Source: NORP233 sp050186825 (GTDB lineage: Bacteria > Planctomycetota > J058). Taken from it: a stretch of 64,000 bases of DNA. A program made the translations under genes and the position numbers. The stretch is taken from assembly GCA_050186825.1 (NCBI GenBank), contig JBFWYD010000005.1, positions 1 to 64,000 of the forward strand, read 5' to 3'. The notes beneath the pieces were generated by a model. It was not told the origin of the DNA. It did no database searches and worked only from the letters and a program-made list of their open reading frames with translations. Positions 50,701 through 64,000 of the stretch are shown in pieces. Every line of letters starts with the position of its first letter. Within the stretch, counting starts at the first letter, position 1.

Positions 50701-50792
50701 CGCCAGGCGCTCGCCAGGCCGGCCAGGCCCAGGACGGTCAGGAGGAACAGCACCGAGCGCCGGTGCGACTGGACCCAGGCGCCGAAGGTCAA
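47754..50792 (-). CDS. RND efflux pump inner-membrane permease
   Basis: 1012 residues, the normal RND size. Twelve membrane segments and two periplasmic porter domains. TM4 carries the Asp pair of proton relay (GLIIDDAIVMVEHVIRR) typical of HAE-type drug/lipophile exporters; RPVEEAVRAVPGVRSVRSTSSRG and DPTVFPVLGCSL are family landmarks. In TM10 the position equivalent to AcrB Lys940 is Glu (VIGIVTEGSIFYL), unlike AcrB. The start is probably TTG 50792, overlapping the adaptor stop by 4 bp (TTGA); no ATG or GTG exists in a suitable place. Third gene of a tolC-adaptor-permease operon. Substrate not predictable. Confidence 0.85.
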   Translation of the reverse strand: MTFGAWVQSHRRSVLFLLTVLGLAGLASAWRLPVGLFPRLTFPRVAVSLQAGDRPSDRMATEVTRPVEEAVRAVPGVRSVRSTSSRGSADVSIDFGWGEDMVAATLQVEAAINQTRADLPAGTSFLVRRMDPTVFPVLGCSLTSDTRSLASLRDLALYRLRPLLSTVPGVAKIGVLGGDVEELEVEVEPAKLDAYGLTLTDVAQSLSAANVITAVGRLEDRAKLYLLLADTQLHGPEEAARTILRSGANGQVRLGDVGAVRWGTQPRWTRVSADGHDAVLLNVYQQPGGNTVEIQRELTRSFARLRAQLPADVRVATWYDQSELIVAAARSVRDAVLVGVVLAALVVLVFLRSARVTLIAALTVPMVLAITLLLLSALGMSLNIMTLGGMAAAVGLIIDDAIVMVEHVIRRLHDGQGSARERVLAAAAEMTRPLAGSSASTVVIFAPLAFLSGVTGAFFKALSLTMATSLVISFLVAWLAVPLLALHLLRDEAHEAEERRGPVRRAYARLAGRLIDRPALVLLGVLPLLALGWAAFQRTGSGFMPAMDESGFILDYRAAPGTSLAETDRKLRRLEELIRATPEVLTYSRRTGLSLGGHVTEANEGDFFIRLRPRPRRGIRPVMDDLRGRIEGSIAGLEVEMPQLMEDLIGDLTAVPQPIEVQLLSDDEALLAETAPRVAAALAKVPGVVDLNDGLVVAGDALDVRVDRERAALEGVSPESVTAMIQACLSGVVTTQVQRGPKLVGIRVWIPLAARATAHALGALRLRAPDGHLLPLRRVATISAVTGQPQVTRQDLARMVAVTARISGRDLGSTIRDVRATLDRPGLLPPGMPYRLGGLYRQQQLAFAGLIRVFLGAVALVFVLLLFLYESFRIALAVVCTTLLAIAPVFVGLCLTGTELNITAIMGLTMVIGIVTEGSIFYLSEAGQLSRDLPWRARAILAGERRIRPLLMTTFTAGLALLPLALGIGEGAEMQEPLAIAIISGLSLKIPVVLLALPALLSALGCERDEQG

Positions 50793-52009
50793 CGCCCGGA
50801 CCCAGCCGTGGACTCGGGCGAGACCCGGACGGCGATCCCGTCCTGGACCTCGGCCGCGCCGACCACGACCACGGCCTGGTCGGGGGCCAACCCGCCGCCC
50901 GCGAGCTCGACGCGGTCCTCCTGCTCGAGGCCCAGGCGCACGCGGTGCCGGACCGCGTGGCCGCCCTCGACGGTGAACACCGCGAACCCCTCCTCGTCGG
51001 CCACCACGGCGGCGCGCGGCGCCACGAGCCCGAGATGGTCGGCGAGCGCCAGGCGCCCCTCGACGTACTCGTCGAGCAGGAGGCGCGCGGCCTGGTCGGG
51101 GGTCACGAACACGTCCACCAGGCGGGTCTGGGGGTTCACGCGGCGGGTGATCAGGCGCACGCGCCCGCGGGCCGCGCGGCCCGCGGGTCCGTTGACCGGG
51201 CGCAGCTCGACCGCCTGCCCGACGCGGACCTGCTCGACCTCGTCCACCTCGATGCCGAGGCACACGTCCACCTGCCGCTCGCCGGTGGTCTCGACGAGCG
51301 GGGCGCCCGCGGGGACGAGCGCGCCCTGGAGGACGGCCACGCGGCAGACGATCCCCGGCCCCTGGGCCTGGACCAGGCGGGGCGCCCCGCTCCCGCGCTG
51401 CTCGAGGCTCGCCACGCGCAGCTCGGCCGCCTGGAGCTGTCGCTCGGCCAGGAGCAGGTCCTGGCGGGTGGCGAGCTCGAGCTCGAGCCGGCGCCGGACC
51501 AGGGCCAGCGCGTCTCGGGCCTGCTCGCGCTCGCTGCGCGCCACCTCGAGCTGGAGCAGCGCGTCGGGGCTCGGCTCGACCTCGAGCAGCGGCGTGTCCG
51601 CGGCCACGACCTGGCCGGCGGCGACCAGCACGCGCCGGACGCGGGCCTCGTAGGGCAGGCTCACGGTGAGCGACTCGCCCACGGCCGCCACCACGGGCCC
51701 GAAGGCGTGCAGGGTGGGATGCAGGGCCTCGCGCCGCAGCGGCGCGGCGGTCACGGGCACGACGGCCGAGGTCTCGGGCGCCGCGTCCTCGGCCTCCGCG
51801 CCGCCGCCCGGCGACCCGCCTGCGCCGCCGCTCCCCACGACCCACCAGCCCGCGAGCCCGACCAGCACCAGCGACACCGCGAGCCCCGCGCCGCGCCCCG
51901 CGGAGGGCGCTCCCGCCGGCACCGCTGCGGCGGGGGCCGCGAGCACGGGCTCGGGTCCTGACCCCGGCGCGGGGGCCGGCGCGGCGGGCTCTGGCTCGCG
52001 AGCGGTCAC
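50789..52009 (-). CDS. RND efflux periplasmic adaptor (membrane fusion protein)
   Basis: 406 residues from a GTG overlapping the outer-membrane factor stop (GTGA). A Pro/Ala cytoplasmic tail, one membrane anchor (AGLAVSLVLVGLAGWWVVG), a lipoyl half (SLPYEARVRRVLVAAGQVVAADTPLLEVEP), a coiled-coil hairpin (LQLEVARSEREQARDALALVRRRLELE, QDLLLAERQLQAAELRVASLEQR), the second lipoyl half (GIVCRVAVLQGALVPAGAPLVE), a beta-barrel domain and a membrane-proximal domain ending VVVVGAAEVQDGIAVRV. It bridges permease and TolC-like channel. Confidence 0.85.
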   Translation of the reverse strand: MTAREPEPAAPAPAPGSGPEPVLAAPAAAVPAGAPSAGRGAGLAVSLVLVGLAGWWVVGSGGAGGSPGGGAEAEDAAPETSAVVPVTAAPLRREALHPTLHAFGPVVAAVGESLTVSLPYEARVRRVLVAAGQVVAADTPLLEVEPSPDALLQLEVARSEREQARDALALVRRRLELELATRQDLLLAERQLQAAELRVASLEQRGSGAPRLVQAQGPGIVCRVAVLQGALVPAGAPLVETTGERQVDVCLGIEVDEVEQVRVGQAVELRPVNGPAGRAARGRVRLITRRVNPQTRLVDVFVTPDQAARLLLDEYVEGRLALADHLGLVAPRAAVVADEEGFAVFTVEGGHAVRHRVRLGLEQEDRVELAGGGLAPDQAVVVVGAAEVQDGIAVRVSPESTAGSGR

Positions 52010-53397
52010 GGGGTCGCCTCCAGGTCGTAGATGCCCGCCGCCAGCTCCAGGGCCACGCGCGCCTCGAGCCGGGTCCGCTCCAACGCGAGGATCCCCAGCC
52101 GATTCCGGTTCAGCTCGCCCCAGGCCTGGCAGTAGCTCAGGACGTCCGCCTGCCCCTGCCCGACCGCGCGCCGGTAGATGGTCACCAGCCGCTCCAGGCG
52201 CGGGGTGGCGGCGCGCGCGATCTCGAGCTGAGCCTCGCTCCCACGCAGGGCGACCAGCAGGGTCGCGATGTCGTTGCGCGCGGCGAACAGGCGCGCGGCG
52301 TACTCGTCCCTGAGCCGGGTCCGAGTGGCGCGCTCGGCGGCGATCGCGCCCTGGTTGCGATCGAAGAGGGGGATGTCGACGGTCACGCCGAAGCCGAGCG
52401 AGGTGATCCCGCCGGTGTCCTGCTGGCCCTGGAGCCCCAGGTTCACGGCCGGGAACTGCCCGAGCACGGCGGCGCGCACCCGCTCCTCCTGCGCCTCGTA
52501 GCCGCGGCGCAGCGCGGCCAGGTCCAGGCGACGCCGCTCCAGCCCGTCCAACAGCCGGGCCAAGGTCGGCGGCGCGGCGGACGCCGTCGGTCCGGGTGGG
52601 GCGGTGGGCTGGAGCGCGACCTCGACCGCGGGGGCCAGGCCGAGCGCGGCGTTGAGCGCCAGGCGCTCGGTCTCGACCTGGGTCTCGAGCGCGCGGCGCG
52701 CGGCCCGCGCGTCGGTGCTGGCGGTCCGGGCGGCCGAGAGCTCGAGGGCGGTCAGGAGCCCCTCCCCCAGGGCGCCCTGGACCAGGGCCTCGTTCTTCAG
52801 CAGCCCGGCCTCGACCTCGGCGGCCAGGGCGAGCTGCGCGCGCAGGGAGGCGAGCCGCCCGACCGCGAGCTTGGCCCGCTCGGCCACGAGCCACTCCTGC
52901 CAGGCCACGTCCAGCGCCACGCTCTGCCCCTGGCGCTCGGCGGCCTCCACCCGCGCCCCGCGCGAGATCAGCGCCTCGACCTGCCAGCTCAGGGTCAGCC
53001 CGTAGCCGTTCAGCAGGCCGCCGGGCTGGGTCGTGGGGAAGGGCGGCTGGAGATAGTAGGAGAGCTGGGGGTTGGGCAGGATCCCGGCCTGGACCACCTG
53101 CGCGGCGGCCAGCCCGCGCGCGGTCCGCGCCGCGCGGAGGGTCGGGTTCACGAGCACCGCGAACACGGCGGCCTCGTCGGGCGAGAGCCCGTCCCCCTCG
53201 TCGAGGGCCACGGGCCGCAAGAGCGGATGGCGCAGGTCCCGGGCCCGGAAGGCGAGCGCGTCCGAGGACGGCCGCGCGAGCCCGGCGCGCACCCACTCGT
53301 CCAGCGGCTGCGGCGCGTAGCTCGTGCAGCCGAGGGGCGCGGCGAACGCGAGCGCGCACGCCGCCGCGAGACACCTGCTCAGTCGACCCAGACGCAT
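52006..53397 (-). CDS. TolC-family outer-membrane efflux lipoprotein
   Basis: 463 residues with a lipoprotein signal (LAAACALAFAAPLGC). Two structurally repeated OEP halves: FAVLVNPTLRAARTARGLAAAQVVQAGILPNPQLSY, with long helices, then the second repeat YEAQEERVRAAVLGQFPAVNLGLQGQQD and IPLFDRNQGAIAAERATRTRLRDEYAARL, characteristic of CusC/OprM-type factors. First gene of the efflux operon, translationally coupled to the adaptor. It lies 100 bp downstream of the giant regulator gene on the same strand, so transcription from there is possible. Confidence 0.86.
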   Translation of the reverse strand: MRLGRLSRCLAAACALAFAAPLGCTSYAPQPLDEWVRAGLARPSSDALAFRARDLRHPLLRPVALDEGDGLSPDEAAVFAVLVNPTLRAARTARGLAAAQVVQAGILPNPQLSYYLQPPFPTTQPGGLLNGYGLTLSWQVEALISRGARVEAAERQGQSVALDVAWQEWLVAERAKLAVGRLASLRAQLALAAEVEAGLLKNEALVQGALGEGLLTALELSAARTASTDARAARRALETQVETERLALNAALGLAPAVEVALQPTAPPGPTASAAPPTLARLLDGLERRRLDLAALRRGYEAQEERVRAAVLGQFPAVNLGLQGQQDTGGITSLGFGVTVDIPLFDRNQGAIAAERATRTRLRDEYAARLFAARNDIATLLVALRGSEAQLEIARAATPRLERLVTIYRRAVGQGQADVLSYCQAWGELNRNRLGILALERTRLEARVALELAAGIYDLEATP

Positions 53398-53497
53398 GGC
53401 CCCAACGATAGGGACCCCTGCGGCGACGTCCCCTCGGAGTTCGGTTAGAGGAGCTTCACCCGCTCGGGGGACCCGCGGAGCGGAGGACCTCGGCCGG

Positions 53498-60658
<7,161 letters not shown>

Positions 60659-60820
60659 GGCGTCCGATCGGTGAGAGGGCGAAAGGGTAAGTACCCAAAT
60701 TCGGGAAAGCGCAGGCTATCCCGTTGCACCGACAATCGCAACCGGGCCTCGGGCCCCGCGTCGTCCAATGCATGGGCGTTTCCGTCCCCACTCCGGGCGC
60801 GGCCGACGGAAAATGTTCCA

Positions 60821-60849
60821 TTGACAGCGCCTCGGGCCCCGACTACGCT
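60821..60849 (+). promoter_or_regulatory. Sigma-70-like promoter of the MerR-type operon
   Basis: TTGACA (60821-60826), 17-nt spacer, TACGCT (60844-60849). Perfect -35 and acceptable -10; predicted transcription start near 60857, about 48 nt before the ATG. Located in the 246-bp divergent region between the giant regulator and the MerR-type gene. Confidence 0.6.
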
Positions 60850-60860
60850 CCCGCCCGGAC

Positions 60861-60887
60861 AACTGGCAGAACTGTCAGAACTGTCAA
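60861..60887 (+). repeat. Three tandem 9-bp repeats in the MerR-type leader
   Basis: AACTGGCAG, AACTGTCAG and AACTGTCAA follow one another without gaps just downstream of the predicted start site. They are a candidate operator array for autoregulation or an RNA-binding site. Confidence 0.7.
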
Positions 60888-60904
60888 ACCCATGGGGGAG
60901 GCTC

Positions 60905-62452
60905 ATGGCGGGACCCGGACCGCACCACCGGCTGCGCTCGATCGGCAAGGCGCTCAAGGACGAGGAGAGCCGGTTCATAGGCTACGCGGAGATCGAGCGG
61001 AAGTCGAAGGAGCTCGGCTTCGGGATGAGCGTGCGCACGCTCCGCTTCTACGTGGACGAGGGGATCCTGCCGCCGCCCAAGAAGGTGGGGAAGACCCCGG
61101 TCTACGAGGAGGAGTGGATCCTCAACGTGCTCCTCTCGATCCACCTGATGAAGACCCGCTTCAACCGCTCGCTGACCGAGATCCGCCTGATCCTCGGGAG
61201 CATGCGCGAGCCCCCGGAGCGCCTCGCGGACAAGCTCTCGGTGCTCTACGAGGACTACGGCCCGCAAGGCGGCGCGCTCAGTCCCCTCGAGCGCGCGGGC
61301 CTGCTGGACGCCTTCTTCGACCTCCTGAGCGGCAAGCACGGCGACGCGCTCCAGGCGAGCGAGGTGCGCCTCGGACCCCTGGTCGACGTGATCAGCCAGC
61401 AGGGCGTGTTCGAGGGCGAGGCCTGGATCCCGCCCGCTCCGGCCGCAGTGCTGGCCTCGCAGGGCTACGCCGCGCCCGGCGCGCCGCCACCGGCCGCACC
61501 ACCGGCCTCCCCCCCGACGGCCGCCGCGCCCGCCGCCCCGACGCGCCCGCAGCTCACGGCGCCCAGCGCGCCCGCGGCGCCCGCGCCGGCCGCTGGGACC
61601 GCGCCGGGCGCAGCGGCCGAGCGCGTCCCCCTGGCCAGCGAGGCCCCCGGCTCCGTGACCGCGCGCGCCGCGCGGGCCTCGGAGCTCGCCTTCCTCCAGC
61701 GCTTCAAGACCAAGTTCGAGCGCCTGGGCCGGGTCCACTGCCCGATCGACAACAAGGGCTACAAGGCCGGCCCGCGCGAGCACGTGTTCGTCAAGCAGGA
61801 CCGCAGCACCGAGGTGATCGAGCTGATGAAGCAGCTGCGCGTCTACGACCGCTCGCTGCTCGACTCGCTCCCCCTCGACGAGATGCGCGAGTTCCGCGTC
61901 AGCCAGCGCGGCCTGTTCGGGCGCGGAGACCTCAAGGTCGTGGTGACCGCGCTCTCGCTCTCGCCCCTGGACGAGCTCGTCCGCCAGCGCTGGAGCGCCC
62001 GCCGGCTGACGGCGCTGGACGCCAAGCGCGCGCTCGACGAGATGGAGCTGCGCGACGGGGTGTTCCACTACGTGGGGATCCTCTCGACCACGGGCTGGCG
62101 GCTGGACGGGCCCGAGCAGATCCCGACCCGGCGCAACCTGCTCGCGTGCCTGGTGGAGAGCAACGGCAGCGGCGCCTGGAAGGTGCATCACGTGCCGGAC
62201 GACGCCTGGGGCGGGGTGGAGATGGTCTTCGACCCCGAGACGGCGGAGGAGAAGGTCGAGCGGGTGAGGACGCTCATGGAGGCGCACCTCCGCCCCCGGG
62301 GCGAGTTCATCATCCTCCGCAACCTGTGCGAGGACCTCGACGTCCCTCGCCCGCTCGTGCAAACTGCCCTTGATCAACTGCTGGCCGCGGATCCGGAGCT
62401 CACGCTCCTCTCCACGGGCGGGCGGGAGATCGTGAAGCGGAGCCGGCTGTGA
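60905..62452 (+). CDS. MerR-type HTH regulator with large C-terminal domain
   Basis: 515 residues, with a GGGGGAGG stretch just before the ATG. N-terminal winged HTH of MerR type (about 20-95; GYAEIERKSKELGFGMSVRTLRFYVDEGILPPPKK, TPVYEEEWILNVLLSIHLMK, SLTEIRLILG). A helical stretch, an Ala/Pro linker (about 185-245), and a C-terminal alpha/beta region (about 260-515) containing LAFLQRFKTKFERLGRVHCPIDNKGY and GVFHYVGILSTTGWRLDG that I do not recognise. Its stop overlaps the next start (GTGA). It probably controls its operon with the two coiled-coil proteins, and perhaps the divergent giant regulator. Confidence 0.72.
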   Translation: MAGPGPHHRLRSIGKALKDEESRFIGYAEIERKSKELGFGMSVRTLRFYVDEGILPPPKKVGKTPVYEEEWILNVLLSIHLMKTRFNRSLTEIRLILGSMREPPERLADKLSVLYEDYGPQGGALSPLERAGLLDAFFDLLSGKHGDALQASEVRLGPLVDVISQQGVFEGEAWIPPAPAAVLASQGYAAPGAPPPAAPPASPPTAAAPAAPTRPQLTAPSAPAAPAPAAGTAPGAAAERVPLASEAPGSVTARAARASELAFLQRFKTKFERLGRVHCPIDNKGYKAGPREHVFVKQDRSTEVIELMKQLRVYDRSLLDSLPLDEMREFRVSQRGLFGRGDLKVVVTALSLSPLDELVRQRWSARRLTALDAKRALDEMELRDGVFHYVGILSTTGWRLDGPEQIPTRRNLLACLVESNGSGAWKVHHVPDDAWGGVEMVFDPETAEEKVERVRTLMEAHLRPRGEFIILRNLCEDLDVPRPLVQTALDQLLAADPELTLLSTGGREIVKRSRL

Positions 62453-63324
62453 GCCTGTTGGACAAGATCAAGAGCCTGTTCGGCCGCACGGCCCTGCCCG
62501 AGGAGACCCGCGTCCTCCTCTCGGGCGTCGCCGACGTGGAGGAGCTGCGCCAGGGGCTCGACGAGATCGTGACCCGCAACGAGGTCGAGGCGCGCGACAT
62601 CGAGCGCGAGATCGAGAAGCTGGCCCGGATGGAGAACGCCCAGAAGGAGCGCATCCAGGGCGGGAGCCTGAACGACCGCGAGAAGACGAACATCCTGCGC
62701 GAGATCAAGCGCCTGCGCCGGCGCATGGACAGCCTGGAGAAGCGGCACCGCATCCACCAGGACAACATCGACCTCCACCTCGGCCTCTTCGACCGCATCA
62801 CCGAGATGCAGGCCATGGAGATGAAGAAGGTCAGCCAGGCGCAGATCGAGGAGCTCTCGGCCGACTACGACGAGGCGATGGAGAAGCACCGCGACCTGAT
62901 GGCCACGGCGCGCGCCGCCTCGGGGATGGAGTCGCTCTACGAGGACAGCGCCGAGCAGGCGGAGCTGGCCGCGCTCGAGGCCGAGATCCTGGCCGAGGTC
63001 TCGCCTGAGGACGAGGCGGCCGCGGAGGAGGAGGCGCTGGCCGCCCCCCTCCCCGAGCCGGTCAAGGAGCCGGCTCCGGTCAAGGCGCCGGCCGCCAAGG
63101 AGCCGGCCGCCAGGGAGCCGGCCGCCAGGGAGCCGGTCGCCAAGGAGCCGGCCGCCAAGGAGCCGGTCGCCAAGGAAGCGCAGAAGACCCCCGCGACCGT
63201 CGAGGCCGCCCGCGCCGCCGCCTCGGCCGCGCGGCGGCGCTCGCTGGACGAGGAGCTGGCCCGGCTGGAGGCCGAGCTGGCGGACGAGGACCTCGACGAC
63301 GAAGAAGAGCTCGACCTCGAGTAG
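62449..63324 (+). CDS. Coiled-coil protein with N-terminal amphipathic helix (PspA-like architecture)
   Basis: 291 residues from GTG, coupled to the upstream gene. The N-terminus MSLLDKIKSLFGR is an amphipathic, membrane-binding-type helix. Residues about 35-165 are a continuous charged coiled coil (EARDIEREIEKLARMENAQKER, EIKRLRRRMDSLEKRHRIHQD). Next comes an acidic stretch, then a linker of Lys-Glu-Pro-Ala pentapeptides (about 205-245; 15-bp repeats), and an acidic C-terminal helix (DEELARLEAELADEDLDDEEELDLE). No enzyme motif. PspA/Vipp1 or ESCRT-III-like membrane remodelling is a structural analogy only. Confidence 0.65.
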   Translation: MSLLDKIKSLFGRTALPEETRVLLSGVADVEELRQGLDEIVTRNEVEARDIEREIEKLARMENAQKERIQGGSLNDREKTNILREIKRLRRRMDSLEKRHRIHQDNIDLHLGLFDRITEMQAMEMKKVSQAQIEELSADYDEAMEKHRDLMATARAASGMESLYEDSAEQAELAALEAEILAEVSPEDEAAAEEEALAAPLPEPVKEPAPVKAPAAKEPAAREPAAREPVAKEPAAKEPVAKEAQKTPATVEAARAAASAARRRSLDEELARLEAELADEDLDDEEELDLE

Positions 63325-63339
63325 GAGCGGCAGCAACCC

Positions 63340-63984
63340 ATGGGCATCTTCGACAGGCTGTTCAACCAGGAGGACAAGGAGGTCACGTCGCGTGACCTCA
63401 AGATCGCCCTCCGTGGGGTCGAGCGCGAGCGGCGCAAGAAGCAGATGGAGATCCGCAAGCTCTCCAACAAGCGCAACGAGGTGATCGGGCGGCTCAAGCA
63501 GTCGCGCAAGGAGAACAACCGGGAGGAGGTCGACTTCCTCTACGAGGACCTCCAGCAGATCAAGATGGATCAGGCCTACGCGCGCCGCGAGAGCAAGATC
63601 CTGAACCTCGAGGCGATCGGGCTCAAGCGCTACGTGCGCGGCCTGGAGCGGCTCGAGAAGACCAGCAGCCGCGGCAAGGTGCGCGACCTGATGCAGCGGG
63701 TGCAGATGAGCGGCCTCGACGAGAAGCTGCGCGGGGCGAGCGTGGACGAGGAGGCCTACCTCGACGCGCTCAACGCGACCCTCGAGGACATCAGCATGGA
63801 GCTCGAGGACAGCGAGCTGATGCTCGAGGAGGAGGACCCGAGCAAGCGCGACCTCCTGGCCGAGATCGACGAGATCATCGCGGCCGAGGAGGGGGGCGAC
63901 GTGGACCTGGCGCTCGAGCGCCAGCACCAGCTCGAGGAGCGCATGGACCGCGAGACCGCCGGCGAGGCGGCCGAGGGGGCGTAG
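63340..63984 (+). CDS. Second coiled-coil protein, ESCRT-III/PspA-like architecture
   Basis: 214 residues, 15 bp after the previous gene. It begins MGIFDRLFNQED, again a short amphipathic helix as in PspA (MGIF) proteins. A long basic helix pair follows (KIALRGVERERRKKQMEIRKLSNKRNEVIGRLKQSRK, YARRESKILNLEAIGLKRYVRGLERLEK). The C-terminal half is strongly acidic and helical (EDISMELEDSELMLEEEDPSKRDLLAEIDEI). Basic N-terminal core plus acidic C-terminal regulatory helices is the ESCRT-III/Snf7 charge pattern. Function unknown; the family link is inference. Confidence 0.65.
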   Translation: MGIFDRLFNQEDKEVTSRDLKIALRGVERERRKKQMEIRKLSNKRNEVIGRLKQSRKENNREEVDFLYEDLQQIKMDQAYARRESKILNLEAIGLKRYVRGLERLEKTSSRGKVRDLMQRVQMSGLDEKLRGASVDEEAYLDALNATLEDISMELEDSELMLEEEDPSKRDLLAEIDEIIAAEEGGDVDLALERQHQLEERMDRETAGEAAEGA

Positions 63985-64000
63985 CGACCGGTGGCCAGCT

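Overview
The window is about 64 kb of very GC-rich (roughly 70% by eye) bacterial chromosome. It comes from a Gram-negative-type envelope: porin, TolC/adaptor/RND trio, lipoproteins with lipoboxes, L,D-transpeptidase and a MepA-like murein endopeptidase. The lineage is not certain. A short RpoB (1261 aa) encoded separately from RpoC, an N-terminally extended SecE, formylglycine-enzyme-type lipoproteins and an alginate-export-type porin fit a Planctomycetota-like bacterium. Deltaproteobacterial groups cannot be excluded from sequence alone. There is no prophage, insertion sequence, CRISPR array or replication origin.

Layout. Positions 1-9303 are a minus-strand block: SPFH/flotillin plus NfeD-like membrane pair, a small unknown protein coupled to a soluble CBS/NtrB-like histidine kinase, an FGE-type lipoprotein with a coupled secreted protein, another secreted protein, dienelactone hydrolase and a porin. 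Positions 9304-16525 hold glpK, a CPBP protease, a zinc-ribbon membrane protein, a 2-Cys peroxiredoxin, an SH3-M74 endopeptidase and a deoxyribosyltransferase-like/Nudix fusion. The intergenic spaces here are rich in palindromes and tandem repeats. Positions 16526-30720 are the classical transcription/translation supercluster, all on the minus strand. In transcription order it is tRNA-Thr(UGU), tRNA-Tyr, tRNA-Gly(UCC), tRNA-Thr(GGU), tuf, tRNA-Trp, secE, nusG, rplK, rplA, rplJ, rplL, rpoB, rpoC, the same tRNA-tuf order as thrU-tyrU-glyT-thrT-tufB of E. coli. Positions 30887-37894 are a tandem USP-like protein, a NhaD/ArsB-type ion transporter and a RecB/AddA-like helicase-nuclease. Positions 38027-46180 hold an LysM L,D-transpeptidase, a TetR/di-iron hydroxylase divergon with a perfect operator-like palindrome, an ECF sigma/anti-sigma/Spy-like/RGG-repeat cluster and a PcrA/UvrD helicase.

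The two most unusual loci lie in the last third. (i) At 46670-47692 an exported thioredoxin-like protein has an in-frame TGA exactly where the first cysteine of the CGPC redox motif should be (UGPC), followed by a small stem-loop with a GGUC apex. This is a strong selenoprotein candidate that naive annotation would split in two. (ii) At 53498-60658 a single 2386-residue protein joins a degenerate Ser/Thr kinase, a STAND-like ATPase region, long TPR-type repeats, a GGDEF-like domain, a GAF domain, a sigma-54 AAA+ domain with GAFTGA, and a Fis-type HTH. It is an unusually large one-protein signal integrator. Divergent from it is an operon of a MerR-type regulator and two coiled-coil proteins with N-terminal amphipathic helices that resemble PspA/ESCRT-III-like architecture. 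Several unrelated proteins here carry in-frame 15-bp (pentapeptide), 33-bp or 72-bp tandem repeats, a recurrent feature of this genome.
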